DNA of 64,000 nucleotides, from contig NZ_BQYI01000001.1 in assembly GCF_027923405.1 (NCBI RefSeq), positions 3,760,501 through 3,824,500 of the forward strand, written 5' to 3'. Position numbers and translations under genes: made by a program. Of the stretch, positions 18,188-27,845 are shown in pieces; position 1 is the stretch's first letter, and each line of letters opens with the position of its first letter. A model generated the notes under the pieces. The model was not told the DNA's origin and did not search any database. It saw only the letters and a list, made by a program, of their open reading frames with translations. This stretch comes from Paenibacillus sp. YYML68. Its GTDB lineage: Bacteria; Bacillota; Bacilli; Paenibacillales; NBRC-103111.

Positions 18188-19615
18188 GTGAACATCGCAC
18201 TGATCGTCGAGGGCAGCTATCCGTACGTATCCGGCGGCGTAGCCAGCTGGATCCAGATGCTCGTCTCGTCGATGCCCGAGCATCAATTCGAAATTATCGC
18301 CATCTCCTCCTCCCGCAAAGATGCAGGAGCCTACAAGTACGAGCTGCCCAGCAACGTCCTACGTGTGCATGACGTGTTCATTATGGATTACATGCAGCTC
18401 GCCGAAGGGCGAGGACCTCGGCTCAGCCGCGAGGAGTCCGACGCTTGCCTGAGCTGGTTCAAGCTGGAGGGGCGCTCTGAACAGGCGCTGCCGATCATAG
18501 CAGACGTCGGAAGGCTCGGCAGCCCGATCGCCTTCCTGAAGAGCGAGGCGTTCTGGGAGCTGCTGGTCTCGACCTACAAGTCGGAGATGCCGGAGCATTC
18601 GTTCAACGCCTACTTCTGGACGTGGCGCTCGATGTACTTGCCTGCTATCTATTTGCTGCAGCAGCCGTACCCCGAGGCTGATATTTATCATGCCGTGTCG
18701 ACAGGCTATGCAGGACTCATTGCAACGTACTTGCGACTGCAGCGCAGGAAGCCGTTCGTGCTGACCGAGCACGGCGTGTATGCTCGCGAGCGCGAGGAGG
18801 AGATTCTGCAGTCGGCGTGGGTCGAGCCCGCGTTCAAGCCGAGATGGATCGACTACTTCTACCATCTGTCGAAGGGTGCGTACCGGATTGCCGATCGCAC
18901 CATTGCCCTGTACGGCGGTACGCAGCGCATTCAGCTTGAGCTTGGCGTGCCGCCTGAGCGCTCGCTTGTCGTGCCGAACGGTATCGCCTACGAGCGGCTC
19001 TCCTCGCTGCCCCGCAAGCCCGTCAGCGATCAAGGCGCTCCCATCGTATTCGGGGCGCTCGTCCGCATCGTGCCGATCAAGGACATTAAGACGCTGCTGT
19101 ATGCGACTCGCATTGCTCGACAGAACATCCCGGATATGCAGCTGCTCATTCTCGGACCGACAGAGGAAGACCCTGAGTATTACGAGGAATGTCTCGCGTT
19201 AACGAAGGGGCTTCAGCTGGAGGACGTCGTTACCTTCACCGGCAAGGTCAACATAGCCGAATATTTGCCGAAGCTGGATGTACTCATTCTGAGCAGCATC
19301 TCGGAGGGTCAGCCGCTCGCCGTCCTCGAAGGTATGGCCGCAGGTATTCCTTGGATCTGCACCGATGTCGGCAGCTGCCGCGAGCTGCTGGAGGGACGGG
19401 ACGAGCATGATCCGGGCACAGCCGGGTACGTCGTGCCTCCGGTGAATCCTCCCGCCATGGCTGAGCGCATGGTGCATATGTACCGTTACCCGGACGAGCG
19501 CAGCTATATGGGGCGTGTCGGCCGCAAGCGCGTCGAAGCCTTCTATCAACAGGCGCAGTTCATTCACACCTACAGAATGCTGTACGAGGAGGCCGTGACC
19601 CAATGGCAGGTATAG
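18188..19615 (+). CDS. pelF: Pel glycosyltransferase PelF (GT4)
   Basis: A 475-residue cytoplasmic GT-B glycosyltransferase of family GT4. The start MNIALIVEGSYPYVSGGVAS is the hallmark of PelF, followed by LTEHGVYAREREEEI and the C-terminal donor site ISEGQPLAVLEGMAAGIPWI with the family E-x7-E pattern. PelF uses UDP-linked hexosamine to polymerise the Pel chain. It starts 2 bp after the deacetylase stop and ends 13 bp inside pelG. Confidence 0.92.
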   Translation: MNIALIVEGSYPYVSGGVASWIQMLVSSMPEHQFEIIAISSSRKDAGAYKYELPSNVLRVHDVFIMDYMQLAEGRGPRLSREESDACLSWFKLEGRSEQALPIIADVGRLGSPIAFLKSEAFWELLVSTYKSEMPEHSFNAYFWTWRSMYLPAIYLLQQPYPEADIYHAVSTGYAGLIATYLRLQRRKPFVLTEHGVYAREREEEILQSAWVEPAFKPRWIDYFYHLSKGAYRIADRTIALYGGTQRIQLELGVPPERSLVVPNGIAYERLSSLPRKPVSDQGAPIVFGALVRIVPIKDIKTLLYATRIARQNIPDMQLLILGPTEEDPEYYEECLALTKGLQLEDVVTFTGKVNIAEYLPKLDVLILSSISEGQPLAVLEGMAAGIPWICTDVGSCRELLEGRDEHDPGTAGYVVPPVNPPAMAERMVHMYRYPDERSYMGRVGRKRVEAFYQQAQFIHTYRMLYEEAVTQWQV

Positions 19616-21060
19616 GCTTCAAGCTGCAGAAGCTGTTTCGCGACGATTATACATCCCTTCACATTCGCGCTTATGCCTATGCGTCCTTCATCGCTGCCGG
19701 ACCGTGGCTCATCTCGGTCATCAGCGTCGCGCTGATCAATCTGCTCGTGAAGCGTCTGGGCGGTCTGGAGGAGCTCGAGTCGCAGCTGTTCATCGTCACG
19801 ATCTCGTACTCGTTCATCTTCTCGCAGGTACTGTCGGGAGGCTGGCAGCTCGTCGTGACCCGATTTTTAGCCGATCACTTCTATCAGAATAAGCTGGACA
19901 TCATCACACCGACCTTCACCGGCATCAGCCGCATCGTGTTCGTCACCTCACTAGGTGCTGCCATCTTGTTCTACATCGGCTCACCGTTGCCGTTTAGCTA
20001 CAAGCTGATCTCGACGATGCTGTTTTTGATGATTGGTCAAATATGGCTATGCATGGTCTTCTTATCCGCGGCCAAAAATTATCAAATCATCTCCTACGCC
20101 TTCCTCACCGGCAGTATCGTCTCCGTGCTCGGCGTATTCGTGTTGCTCGCTACCCCGCTCCCATTCGAGCAGCATGAACGCGTGACGAATGTGCTCATCG
20201 GCTTTACGGTAGGCGTCGGCATCACACTCTTGATGCTGCTGGCGGTGCTGCTCCGTACGTTTCCGGCTCGTACGAGGCAGAACCATTACGGCTTTTTGCA
20301 CTATGTGGACAAATACCCTTCGCTGCTCGCCGTCGGCTTTTTGTACAATCTCGGTATTTGGATGGACAAAATATTGATCTGGCTCGGTCCGGCTGGCGTC
20401 TATGTCGAGCAGACGTTCCGATTCAGTCCGATCTATGACAACGCCGTCTTTCTCGCCTACTTTTCGGTCATTCCGTCGCTTGTATTGTTTGTTGTCGCCG
20501 TGGAGACGGAGTTCTATAGTCGGTACCGTGAATTTTACGGCTATGTGACGAACGGGGGGACGCTGGAGATGATCATGCGCGCGAAGAAGCGGATGGTCGA
20601 GGTGCTGTGGTATCAGATGCTGCGGCTGACGAAGCTGCAGGGCGTCTGTACGCTGTCGCTCATTATCGTGGCCGATTTCTTATTCGATTGGCTGAAATAT
20701 GCGGAGATGACGACCGACATCTTTCAGATCTACGCTCTTGGCGCGATGACGAGTACGATCATGCTCATGTGCATTCTCATTATGCTGTACTTTGAGGACC
20801 GCAGAGGAGCGCTGTATGCGTCCGTTTTATTTTTCGCGGCCAATACGGTCATGACGCTCGTCGTCATTCCGCCGGGCCTTGACTATTACGGACTCAATTA
20901 TTTCCTCGCCTCCTTGATCAGCTTCGCTTATTGCGGCTGGCGGCTGCTGAAGTATCTAAGTCGCATCGAGGTGCATACGTTCGTCACCCAGGGCATATTG
21001 GAGAAAGAGGTGCGTGGACCGTTCACGCGGCTGGCTGAGAAGGCGCAGCGGCTGTTCTGA
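19603..21060 (+). CDS. pelG: Pel export protein PelG
   Basis: A 485-residue polytopic membrane protein with about 12 helices and the PelG start MAGIGFKLQKLFRDDY, followed by SFIAAGPWLIS. PelG belongs to the flippase-like MOP/MATE group and is thought to carry the polymer across the cytoplasmic membrane together with PelD and PelE. It overlaps pelF by 13 bp and is the last gene of the locus. The outer-membrane export genes pelB and pelC are absent, as expected for a cell without an outer membrane. Confidence 0.92.
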   Translation: MAGIGFKLQKLFRDDYTSLHIRAYAYASFIAAGPWLISVISVALINLLVKRLGGLEELESQLFIVTISYSFIFSQVLSGGWQLVVTRFLADHFYQNKLDIITPTFTGISRIVFVTSLGAAILFYIGSPLPFSYKLISTMLFLMIGQIWLCMVFLSAAKNYQIISYAFLTGSIVSVLGVFVLLATPLPFEQHERVTNVLIGFTVGVGITLLMLLAVLLRTFPARTRQNHYGFLHYVDKYPSLLAVGFLYNLGIWMDKILIWLGPAGVYVEQTFRFSPIYDNAVFLAYFSVIPSLVLFVVAVETEFYSRYREFYGYVTNGGTLEMIMRAKKRMVEVLWYQMLRLTKLQGVCTLSLIIVADFLFDWLKYAEMTTDIFQIYALGAMTSTIMLMCILIMLYFEDRRGALYASVLFFAANTVMTLVVIPPGLDYYGLNYFLASLISFAYCGWRLLKYLSRIEVHTFVTQGILEKEVRGPFTRLAEKAQRLF

Positions 21061-21134
21061 CGCTAGGAGCTAGGGTAATACTTGTGCAACAGTCTCTGTC
21101 ACGCTGCTATGGTGTGCAAGAGCGACAGGTGCTG

Positions 21135-22958
21135 CTACGGCGTGCGTGAGGCAAGCACATCCATCACCTCACGGAACAGCTGCAGTGACTTGTTCGGCGT
21201 CCCTTGCGGCACGCCCCTGATCAGTACAGCGACCGCATACTGGGGCTTATCCGTCGGACCGTAGCCGATGAACCAATGGTTCTCCGCCGGGCCCCCGCTC
21301 GTGGAGCGTACCTCAGCAGTACCGCTCTTGCCAGCTACCGGCCACTTCGACTTCTGGAGCGGCTGACCTGTGCCGTAGGCGACGACATCCCCCATCCATT
21401 GCAGCAGCGTCCGCGACGTCTTCTCGCCGATTACATCGTCATGCTCCAGCTTCGCCTCTTGCTCGTCGAATCGCTCGTATAGCCTGTCGTTGCGGAATCG
21501 TATTTCCTTCACGATGCGCGGCGACAGCACCTCCCCCCCATGATATAACGTCACGAGCAGATTAGCCGCTTGTAGCGGAGTGAGCTGCACATCTCGCTGT
21601 CCGATCGACGTCTGCACAAGCGCTCCAGCATCGTTCTTGTCCGTACCGAAGGCATATACGTGCCCCGCCTGCTCCCCATCCCACTGCTTCAGCGTCTCAC
21701 GGCGTCCTGAAGGCTGACCCGTCCAGCCTACAGGCTCCGTCAATCCCATACGACCTGCATATTGCTCCAGCTGGACGCCCCCGATCCGCTCGGCTACCTT
21801 CGCGAAGACGATGTTGCACGAATGCGCGAACGCTTCCTGGAGCGTAATCGTCCCGTGACCCCCCTTCTTCCAGCAAGAGAAGCCGTACCTGCCGAGCTCG
21901 CCGTCACAATGAAAGGTCTCGTCAAGCCGCACCACATGCTCCTCCAGCGCTGCAGCAGCCGTTACCGTCTTGAAGATCGAACCCGGCGTCTGTGCCTGCA
22001 AGGCCCGATTGCCCCAATCTGCCAGCTCCAGATGCACATGCTCCGGGTGAAAAGCAGGACGGCTCGCCACTGCTGTAACATCCGCATTGTCCAGCCTCAG
22101 CACGACGACAGCGCCATCCTGAACAGCGAGCTGCTCCAGCTTCTGTTCGATGCGCTCCTGCACATCAAGCTCCAGCGTGGTGATTACCTTAAGCGGATAA
22201 TAAGGATTGGCGGGATCGAACGTTCGAATGTCCATTCCCGGCAACGGGATGCGTCTTGCATCCGTGAACAGCGACACGGAGGTCGGACCGATGCCGCGCA
22301 GCCAGGGCTCGAACATTTTCTCAAGACCCGCGTTGCCGATTCGACTCGTCAGCTGCAGCTCACCACGATGGAACTGGTCGGTGAATTGCTTCGTAATGCG
22401 CTCCGGATTTTGCCCAATGTAGCCAATCATGTGGGCTGCTACTTGCGACTCTGCATATCGCTGCTTGTACATCGTCACTTGCCAATCCGGCAGCCGCAGA
22501 GCGCTTAGGCCTTCCACTTGCTCTGGTGTAAGCTCCATCGCTCTCCTTCTCCCGAGTTGACCTTGTCCCCATAGCTCAGGGTGGTTCAACGATTGCTGAT
22601 ATGCATCGAGCTGCTGGGCGGATGTGTGCAGTAGTGAGGCAACCGCCTGAAGCCTAGTCCATCGCTCTGCTTGACTCATCCCCGTGTTAATCGGGAACAC
22701 CGCCAGCGCAGGATATGTACGGCCGGTCAACGGTCGGCCGCTGCTGTCATAGAAGTCTCCGCGACCGCTGTCGAGCACGATCCCTTGCTCCCGCTGCAGC
22801 ACTGAATTGCCGACAAGATCAATCCGTCGGGACGTGAAGCTTCCGGCCGCTGCGATCTGAATCCAGAACAGCCGGATGTTCCATACGAGCAGTGCAATAA
22901 TGATGAGCATCAGTATGATAAAGATACGATGCTTAGGCTGTTCTGTCGTGTCGTTCAT
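21135..22958 (-). CDS. pbpI: class B penicillin-binding protein, PbpI-like D,D-transpeptidase
   Basis: A 607-residue peptidoglycan transpeptidase with one N-terminal membrane anchor (about 11-36), a dimerisation domain and a transpeptidase domain. The active site is Ser327-Ile-Phe-Lys330, Ser380-Cys-Asn382 and Lys544-Ser-Gly-Thr. It has no glycosyltransferase domain. Its place next to trhP2/trhP1/mltG parallels B. subtilis pbpI (yrrR), which supports that assignment. GGGGGAAGC precedes the ATG. The pel operon converges on it. Confidence 0.85.
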   Translation of the reverse strand: MNDTTEQPKHRIFIILMLIIIALLVWNIRLFWIQIAAAGSFTSRRIDLVGNSVLQREQGIVLDSGRGDFYDSSGRPLTGRTYPALAVFPINTGMSQAERWTRLQAVASLLHTSAQQLDAYQQSLNHPELWGQGQLGRRRAMELTPEQVEGLSALRLPDWQVTMYKQRYAESQVAAHMIGYIGQNPERITKQFTDQFHRGELQLTSRIGNAGLEKMFEPWLRGIGPTSVSLFTDARRIPLPGMDIRTFDPANPYYPLKVITTLELDVQERIEQKLEQLAVQDGAVVVLRLDNADVTAVASRPAFHPEHVHLELADWGNRALQAQTPGSIFKTVTAAAALEEHVVRLDETFHCDGELGRYGFSCWKKGGHGTITLQEAFAHSCNIVFAKVAERIGGVQLEQYAGRMGLTEPVGWTGQPSGRRETLKQWDGEQAGHVYAFGTDKNDAGALVQTSIGQRDVQLTPLQAANLLVTLYHGGEVLSPRIVKEIRFRNDRLYERFDEQEAKLEHDDVIGEKTSRTLLQWMGDVVAYGTGQPLQKSKWPVAGKSGTAEVRSTSGGPAENHWFIGYGPTDKPQYAVAVLIRGVPQGTPNKSLQLFREVMDVLASRTP

Positions 22959-23084
22959 TGCTTCCCCCGCCTTATCGTTCCGTACATCTCGACGGAATCA
23001 TATCGTCCAATATTTGTATACAAGTATCTCCATTATTCGACGAGCTATAACAAGGGGACCGCTGAACGTACGGAACGTACGAAA

Positions 23085-23108
23085 GCCCGCCCCCAGACGG
23101 GGACGGGC
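23085..23108 (-). terminator. terminator of the chemoreceptor gene
   Basis: A GC-rich stem (GCCCG-CCCC with GGGG-CGGGC) lies 35 bp after the stop and is followed on the minus strand by TTTC. The neighbouring GAACGTACG is directly repeated at 23063-23080. Nothing else was seen in 22959-23142. Confidence 0.6.
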
Positions 23109-23142
23109 CATGACACTCAGCTAACGGTATTACCACTTACGC

Positions 23143-25323
23143 TTATACACGGAACTTGGACAACGATTCCTTCAACGAGTTGGACAGCTGCTCAAGACTG
23201 TCGGACAGCTTCACAAGTCCGGAAGACACGTTCAGCTGCTCCGTACTGAGCGACGCGACCTCCTGCGACGTAGCGGACGACTCCTCCGCAACAGCACTTA
23301 CGTTGGACATCGCTTCGGTCAGTATCGATTGCGAAGCCTCGAGATGACTGATCGACTCCGTGACGTCAGTCAGACGAAGGATGAAGCCGCTCATTTGCTC
23401 ATCGACCTGCTTGAAGATCGAGTCCGCTTCCTTCACAGACGTAATCTGCTCTTGGAAGATCGGGTAAGCCTTGGACAGCACTTGAACCGTCTCGTCAATC
23501 TCACGCTGGATCGTCTCCGTAATTTGACCGACGACCGCAATCGATTGGCGGGACTGGTCGGCGAGCTTGCGAATTTCGTCTGCCACAACCATGAACCCTT
23601 TACCTGCTGCGCCGGCGCGAGCTGCTTCGATCGTCGCATTCAAGGACAGGATGTTCGTCTGCTTCGTCATGTTGCCGAGTACGTCAAGAATTTTGCGAAT
23701 CGAGCGCGTGCTTTCCTTCAGATTATCGACCTTCTCGACCATCGAGCGCGTCATCGCCTCGGTCTCATTCGTCTTGCCGATCAGCACCTGCATATACTCG
23801 ATCCCTTGCTTACTGGAGCCTTGAACGTCACCGGCTGCCGTTCCCATAATGACATTAGCCTCCACAACGGACTGCATCTGCATACCGATATTGTGCGTCA
23901 GCTCGTTGCCGCGCTCCGCCTCAACTGCAAGACTAGAGGCTCCATTAGCAATCTCCTCTGTAGCTATTGCAATATCTTTGGCAGACATCGCCGTCTTCTT
24001 GGATGCTTCCGACAGCTCACTGGCGGTCGCCAGCACCTCTTGCGCCGATATGCTTGTCCGCTTCACAAGCTCCGTAATTTTCTCCATCATCTCGTTGAAG
24101 CTGTCGCCAAGCTGGCCGATCTCATCCTTAGTATTCACGTTCATACGGACGCCCAGGTTACCTTGCTCGCCTTCCTTCATCAGATTACGCAGCTGCACGA
24201 GCGGCTGCCCGATCATTCGGGCGACGAAGTAGCCGATCACGACCGCAATCAGCATCGCAACGACCGCAATCACGATCGTCATGTTGAAGATAACGCCGGC
24301 GTCCTTGACCAGCTCCTTAATCGGCATAATGCCGACCGTGTACCAGCCGTTCACCTGGGACTTATAATATACGATGGCGAAGTCTCCATTACGTGTCACT
24401 ACATAACCATGGTCCTCTGACAATGCTTCTTTATCGATATCGAGCTCGCTAGCCGCTCCGAGCTTATCGAGCTCATCCGTGTAGTTGTACGTATGCTCTT
24501 TAGATAGAATGACGGTTTGCCCGCCCTCACCCATGCTGATTTGAGCCGTTTCCTTGCCAAGCGTTTCGATGTCAATCTCCATCAGCACGACACCCTTAGG
24601 CGTGTTCGTGTTTGAGTCCTTCAACAGTCGCGCTACAGCGAACGTAGGCTTATTGGAGATGCTGGAAACACCGCCCCACTTACCAGTCGTATTATGCCAT
24701 AGAGCCTTGCCGTTGCCCTCTACCGTCTTCTTGTACCATTCGACATCCTTAATCGAATCCGATGAGAACGAGTTCGTTGTTGATCCGATCGGCTGCCCAT
24801 CCTCATTGAACAGGTGAATCGCCTTGATCGCTTTGTTCGAGAACGCATACATGTTCAGCTCTTGTGTCACCGCACGCATGTAAGTTAAATAATTATAACC
24901 GCTGCGCGATTCCGTCTTAAGCATAGCAATCGCTTCGCCGAGCTGCTCATTGAGCATAATCTGCATCGTCATCTCTTCGAACGTACCGTAGACGAAGTCA
25001 AGCTTTGAGCCTGCCTGAATGATCGTTTGCTCAGAGGCATAGGCGACCTTATCCTGCAGTACCTCCTTCGACTTCGAGTAGGACAGAAGTCCGACTGTTA
25101 AAACGAACAGCACAATACAAGAAAAGAAAATAAGAAACAGCTTCACCCCAACAGACTTCGTAACAATGTCGGGACGAATGCTCTTCAATTGTTTCGTGAT
25201 TGTACTGAGGGAGATTGCGCCTGTGCCGTCTTGCTTGGAATTCCGGCCCGCCTCCAGCCTAGATTGCACCGCCCTGCCAGCTTGCTGCAGCTTCGATCGA
25301 AGCGATGACCATTGTTTCTTCAC
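23143..25323 (-). CDS. methyl-accepting chemotaxis protein (dCache, HAMP)
   Basis: A membrane chemoreceptor of 726 residues. A Ser/Lys-rich cytoplasmic head precedes the first membrane helix ([20 protein letters not shown]), then an extracellular dCache-type sensor of about 250 residues, a second helix ([20 protein letters not shown]), HAMP, and a signalling domain with the conserved hairpin tip [20 protein letters not shown]. Ligand unknown. The GTG at 25323 is preceded by AGGTAGGTGG at proper spacing; an in-frame GTG at 25332 lies inside that site and is less likely. The unusually long N-terminal tail (about 60 residues) has no known role. Confidence 0.93.
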   Translation of the reverse strand: MKKQWSSLRSKLQQAGRAVQSRLEAGRNSKQDGTGAISLSTITKQLKSIRPDIVTKSVGVKLFLIFFSCIVLFVLTVGLLSYSKSKEVLQDKVAYASEQTIIQAGSKLDFVYGTFEEMTMQIMLNEQLGEAIAMLKTESRSGYNYLTYMRAVTQELNMYAFSNKAIKAIHLFNEDGQPIGSTTNSFSSDSIKDVEWYKKTVEGNGKALWHNTTGKWGGVSSISNKPTFAVARLLKDSNTNTPKGVVLMEIDIETLGKETAQISMGEGGQTVILSKEHTYNYTDELDKLGAASELDIDKEALSEDHGYVVTRNGDFAIVYYKSQVNGWYTVGIMPIKELVKDAGVIFNMTIVIAVVAMLIAVVIGYFVARMIGQPLVQLRNLMKEGEQGNLGVRMNVNTKDEIGQLGDSFNEMMEKITELVKRTSISAQEVLATASELSEASKKTAMSAKDIAIATEEIANGASSLAVEAERGNELTHNIGMQMQSVVEANVIMGTAAGDVQGSSKQGIEYMQVLIGKTNETEAMTRSMVEKVDNLKESTRSIRKILDVLGNMTKQTNILSLNATIEAARAGAAGKGFMVVADEIRKLADQSRQSIAVVGQITETIQREIDETVQVLSKAYPIFQEQITSVKEADSIFKQVDEQMSGFILRLTDVTESISHLEASQSILTEAMSNVSAVAEESSATSQEVASLSTEQLNVSSGLVKLSDSLEQLSNSLKESLSKFRV

Positions 25324-25476
25324 AAGAACCACCTACCTAGTCTAAGTTTACTGAACGCATCAATTGTATTTGGATTGATTGTGTTACATATTCGACATGA
25401 TGATGCAAATTCCTCTAGAATCTGTATCCCTTTTCACAAGAAAATAGTCCCAAATGATTCCGTTTGCCTCTTGACT

Positions 25477-25502
25477 AAAAAAGCTCTCCGCAATTGGAGA
25501 GC
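25477..25502 (-). terminator. intrinsic terminator after trhP2
   Basis: Minus-strand GCTCTCC-AATTGC-GGAGAGC followed by six T. It starts 7 bp after the trhP2 stop and ends the mltG-trhP series before the chemoreceptor. Confidence 0.9.
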
Positions 25503-25508
25503 CTATCG

Positions 25509-26801
25509 TTATTTCCCTATCTTCTTCCTCATCATATCCAGCGGCTGCACCGGCTGCTCGACCTTCATTCGAATTGGCTGAAGCGGATGACGCGCAGCAT
25601 CAAGCGGATCTCCGGCCTCATTCGTAATCGCAGGCACCGTCTGCTTGAAGAACGTGCCGCCCGGACCGAAGAACTCAACCTCTTGACCTGGCTTGAAGTG
25701 ATTGCGCTGCTGAATGAGCGCCGTCCCCTCCGCCTCGTCATACGCTAGCACAACACCGACGAAATCGTAAGGTGCAGCCTTGTCCTCCGGCTCGAAGATG
25801 TGATCCTCATGTCCGGGATGATCATAGAAGAAGCCCGTGTTCAGCGGACGATTGGCCGCCTTCTGGATTTCATAGAGCCATTCCGGCTTCAGCTCATAGT
25901 TCTCCGGATCAGCAAAGTACGCATCGATCGCCTGCCGATACGCATTCACGACGGTCGCAACGTAGTGCACGCTCTTCATCCGTCCCTCGATCTTGAAGCT
26001 ATCCACACCCGATCGAATGAGCGCAGGGATATGCTCAATCATGCACAGATCCTTCGAGCTCATCGAGAACGGATTGTCGCCCTCCTGGAACAGCGGCAGC
26101 TCCTTGATGCCAATTTGCGGGCTGGCTCCAGCAAGCTCCTCCTCCGTCGTGAACAGGTCGTACTTCCAGCGGCACGACTGCGAGCAGCCGCCTCGGTTCG
26201 AGTCGCGGTCCGTGAAGTGGTTCGACAGCACACAGCGGCCAGAGTACGAGCTGCACATCGCGCCGTGGACGAATACCTCGATCTCGATATCGACCTTCCG
26301 CTTGATCTCCTCGATCTCTTCCATGCTTACCTCGCGCGCCAGCACGACACGCTCCGCACCGTCTTCCTTCCAGAACTGCACCGCCTGCCAGTTCATCGTC
26401 GACTGCTGCGTGCTCAGATGGATCTCCAGCTTCGGAGCCACCCGCTTGCACGTCTCAATAATGATCGGATCAGCTACGATAATCGCATGCACCCCGGCAT
26501 CCTGAATGCCGCGCAGATAGTCCTCAAGACCGCTTATATCTTCGTTGTGTGCATAAATGTTCGTTGCGACGAACACCTTCGCACCGTATCGTTCCGCGAA
26601 CTCGACACCCTCGCGCATCTCCTCGAACGTGAAGTTGTCCGCATTCGAGCGCAATCCGTACTGCTGCCCACCGATATATACGGCGTCCGCTCCGTAATGC
26701 ACCGCGAACTTCAGCTTCTCCAGGCTGCCGGCTGGCGCGAGCAGCTCTGGCTTCTCGAGCCGCACCCGCTTGCCGAGCAGCGCTTCCTTCGTGCTATTCA
26801 T
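25509..26801 (-). CDS. trhP2: U32 family tRNA hydroxylation protein TrhP2
   Basis: A 430-residue U32 family protein. The family signature is seen as EVFVHGAMCSSYSGRCVLSN, followed by a cysteine cluster in RGGCSQSCRW that can carry an iron-sulfur cluster. In B. subtilis the pair TrhP1/TrhP2 (YrrN/YrrO) makes 5-hydroxyuridine at tRNA position 34. The name peptidase for this family is historical. It lies downstream of trhP1 with a 42-bp gap, as in B. subtilis. Confidence 0.9.
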   Translation of the reverse strand: MNSTKEALLGKRVRLEKPELLAPAGSLEKLKFAVHYGADAVYIGGQQYGLRSNADNFTFEEMREGVEFAERYGAKVFVATNIYAHNEDISGLEDYLRGIQDAGVHAIIVADPIIIETCKRVAPKLEIHLSTQQSTMNWQAVQFWKEDGAERVVLAREVSMEEIEEIKRKVDIEIEVFVHGAMCSSYSGRCVLSNHFTDRDSNRGGCSQSCRWKYDLFTTEEELAGASPQIGIKELPLFQEGDNPFSMSSKDLCMIEHIPALIRSGVDSFKIEGRMKSVHYVATVVNAYRQAIDAYFADPENYELKPEWLYEIQKAANRPLNTGFFYDHPGHEDHIFEPEDKAAPYDFVGVVLAYDEAEGTALIQQRNHFKPGQEVEFFGPGGTFFKQTVPAITNEAGDPLDAARHPLQPIRMKVEQPVQPLDMMRKKIGK

Positions 26802-26843
26802 TGGCGTTGTTCACCTCTCTCTTGTATTAACAAGTCCTAGCCC

Positions 26844-27785
26844 TTAATACACCTGCTCCTTATAGAAAAATCCGTAGCTTAGCTCGCGCCGCGGATCCTG
26901 CAGCTCGCGGATCGGCTCCAGCCACTCGTCCTGAAACTCGTAGGCGGACGGATCAGCCGCATAAGCGTCAATCGCCTTGCGATAGCTGCGCAGCACAGCC
27001 TCGTTATATTCAACCGTCTTGAGCAGCGACTCCACCTTGAAGCTGTCAATGCCGCCCTCCATCAGCTCGTGCAGACCGTCAAGCATGCAGATGTCGTCAG
27101 AGCTCATAATGTGCGTGCCGTTCACATCCTCATACACCGGGAACCGCTCGTTCTGGCGCTCCTGCTCAATGAGGAACAGTCCCTCCTCCTTGCTGAGGCT
27201 GATCGGCTCCTGCTCTTCAGCGCGGCCTTGATGCTCCTGATAATTCGTCAACAGGCTGCGCTTCGAATGGTAAATGTTCGTAATGCCGTGCACCTGCACC
27301 TGTACCTCCATATCGGCAAGCTGCTGCTTAATCTCAAGCGTCTCCTCGAGATTGAGCTCGCGCGCCAGCACGACGCGGATCGCCCCCTTACGTCCCCAAT
27401 AGGCCGCAGTCGCATAGTTGGTCGACGTCATCTCCGCATTCCAGTGCAGCTTCATGCCAGGCGCCGCCTCGCGCAGCGCGAGCAGCACAGCCGGATCGCC
27501 GAATACGACAGCGTCAACCTGAAGCCTCTGCAGCTCGGCAAGGTAGGCAGGCAGCTCATCGAGCTGCTCATTACTCAAGATATTGTTCACCGCTGCATAC
27601 ACCTTAACGCTCCGTTCATGCAGCCATGGGATCAGCGTCTCCAGCTCAGACCGTACAATTTCTCCCGGCAGTCTCAGTCCGTAACGGTGCTCACCGAACA
27701 GAATGGCGCTAGCTCCCGCCTCGGCATACCGTTTCGCCTCCTCGGACGAGCCCGCGGTTATTAACAATTCCGGTTTGTCGCTCAT
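26844..27785 (-). CDS. trhP1: U32 family tRNA hydroxylation protein TrhP1
   Basis: A 313-residue U32 family protein paralogous to TrhP2 (GASAILFGEHRYGLRLPGE compares with GADAVYIGGQQYGLRSNAD). The cysteine signature is lost: the equivalent site reads VHGITNIYHSKRSLLTNYQ. This suggests a structural partner of TrhP2 rather than an independent enzyme. AGGAGGGAACCT before the ATG at 27785 fixes the start; the frame stays open 19 codons further upstream. The trmR gene that sits between mltG and trhP1 in B. subtilis is absent here. Confidence 0.88.
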   Translation of the reverse strand: MSDKPELLITAGSSEEAKRYAEAGASAILFGEHRYGLRLPGEIVRSELETLIPWLHERSVKVYAAVNNILSNEQLDELPAYLAELQRLQVDAVVFGDPAVLLALREAAPGMKLHWNAEMTSTNYATAAYWGRKGAIRVVLARELNLEETLEIKQQLADMEVQVQVHGITNIYHSKRSLLTNYQEHQGRAEEQEPISLSKEEGLFLIEQERQNERFPVYEDVNGTHIMSSDDICMLDGLHELMEGGIDSFKVESLLKTVEYNEAVLRSYRKAIDAYAADPSAYEFQDEWLEPIRELQDPRRELSYGFFYKEQVY

Positions 27786-27845
27786 AGGTTCCCTCCTGAA
27801 ATAACAGACTTCATCTATTGTGGCACTTGATTGGGTGACCACGGA

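Noticed and set aside
21061-21134. Terminator between pelG and pbpI
   Set aside because: No convincing stem with a T-run was visible in this short convergent gap.
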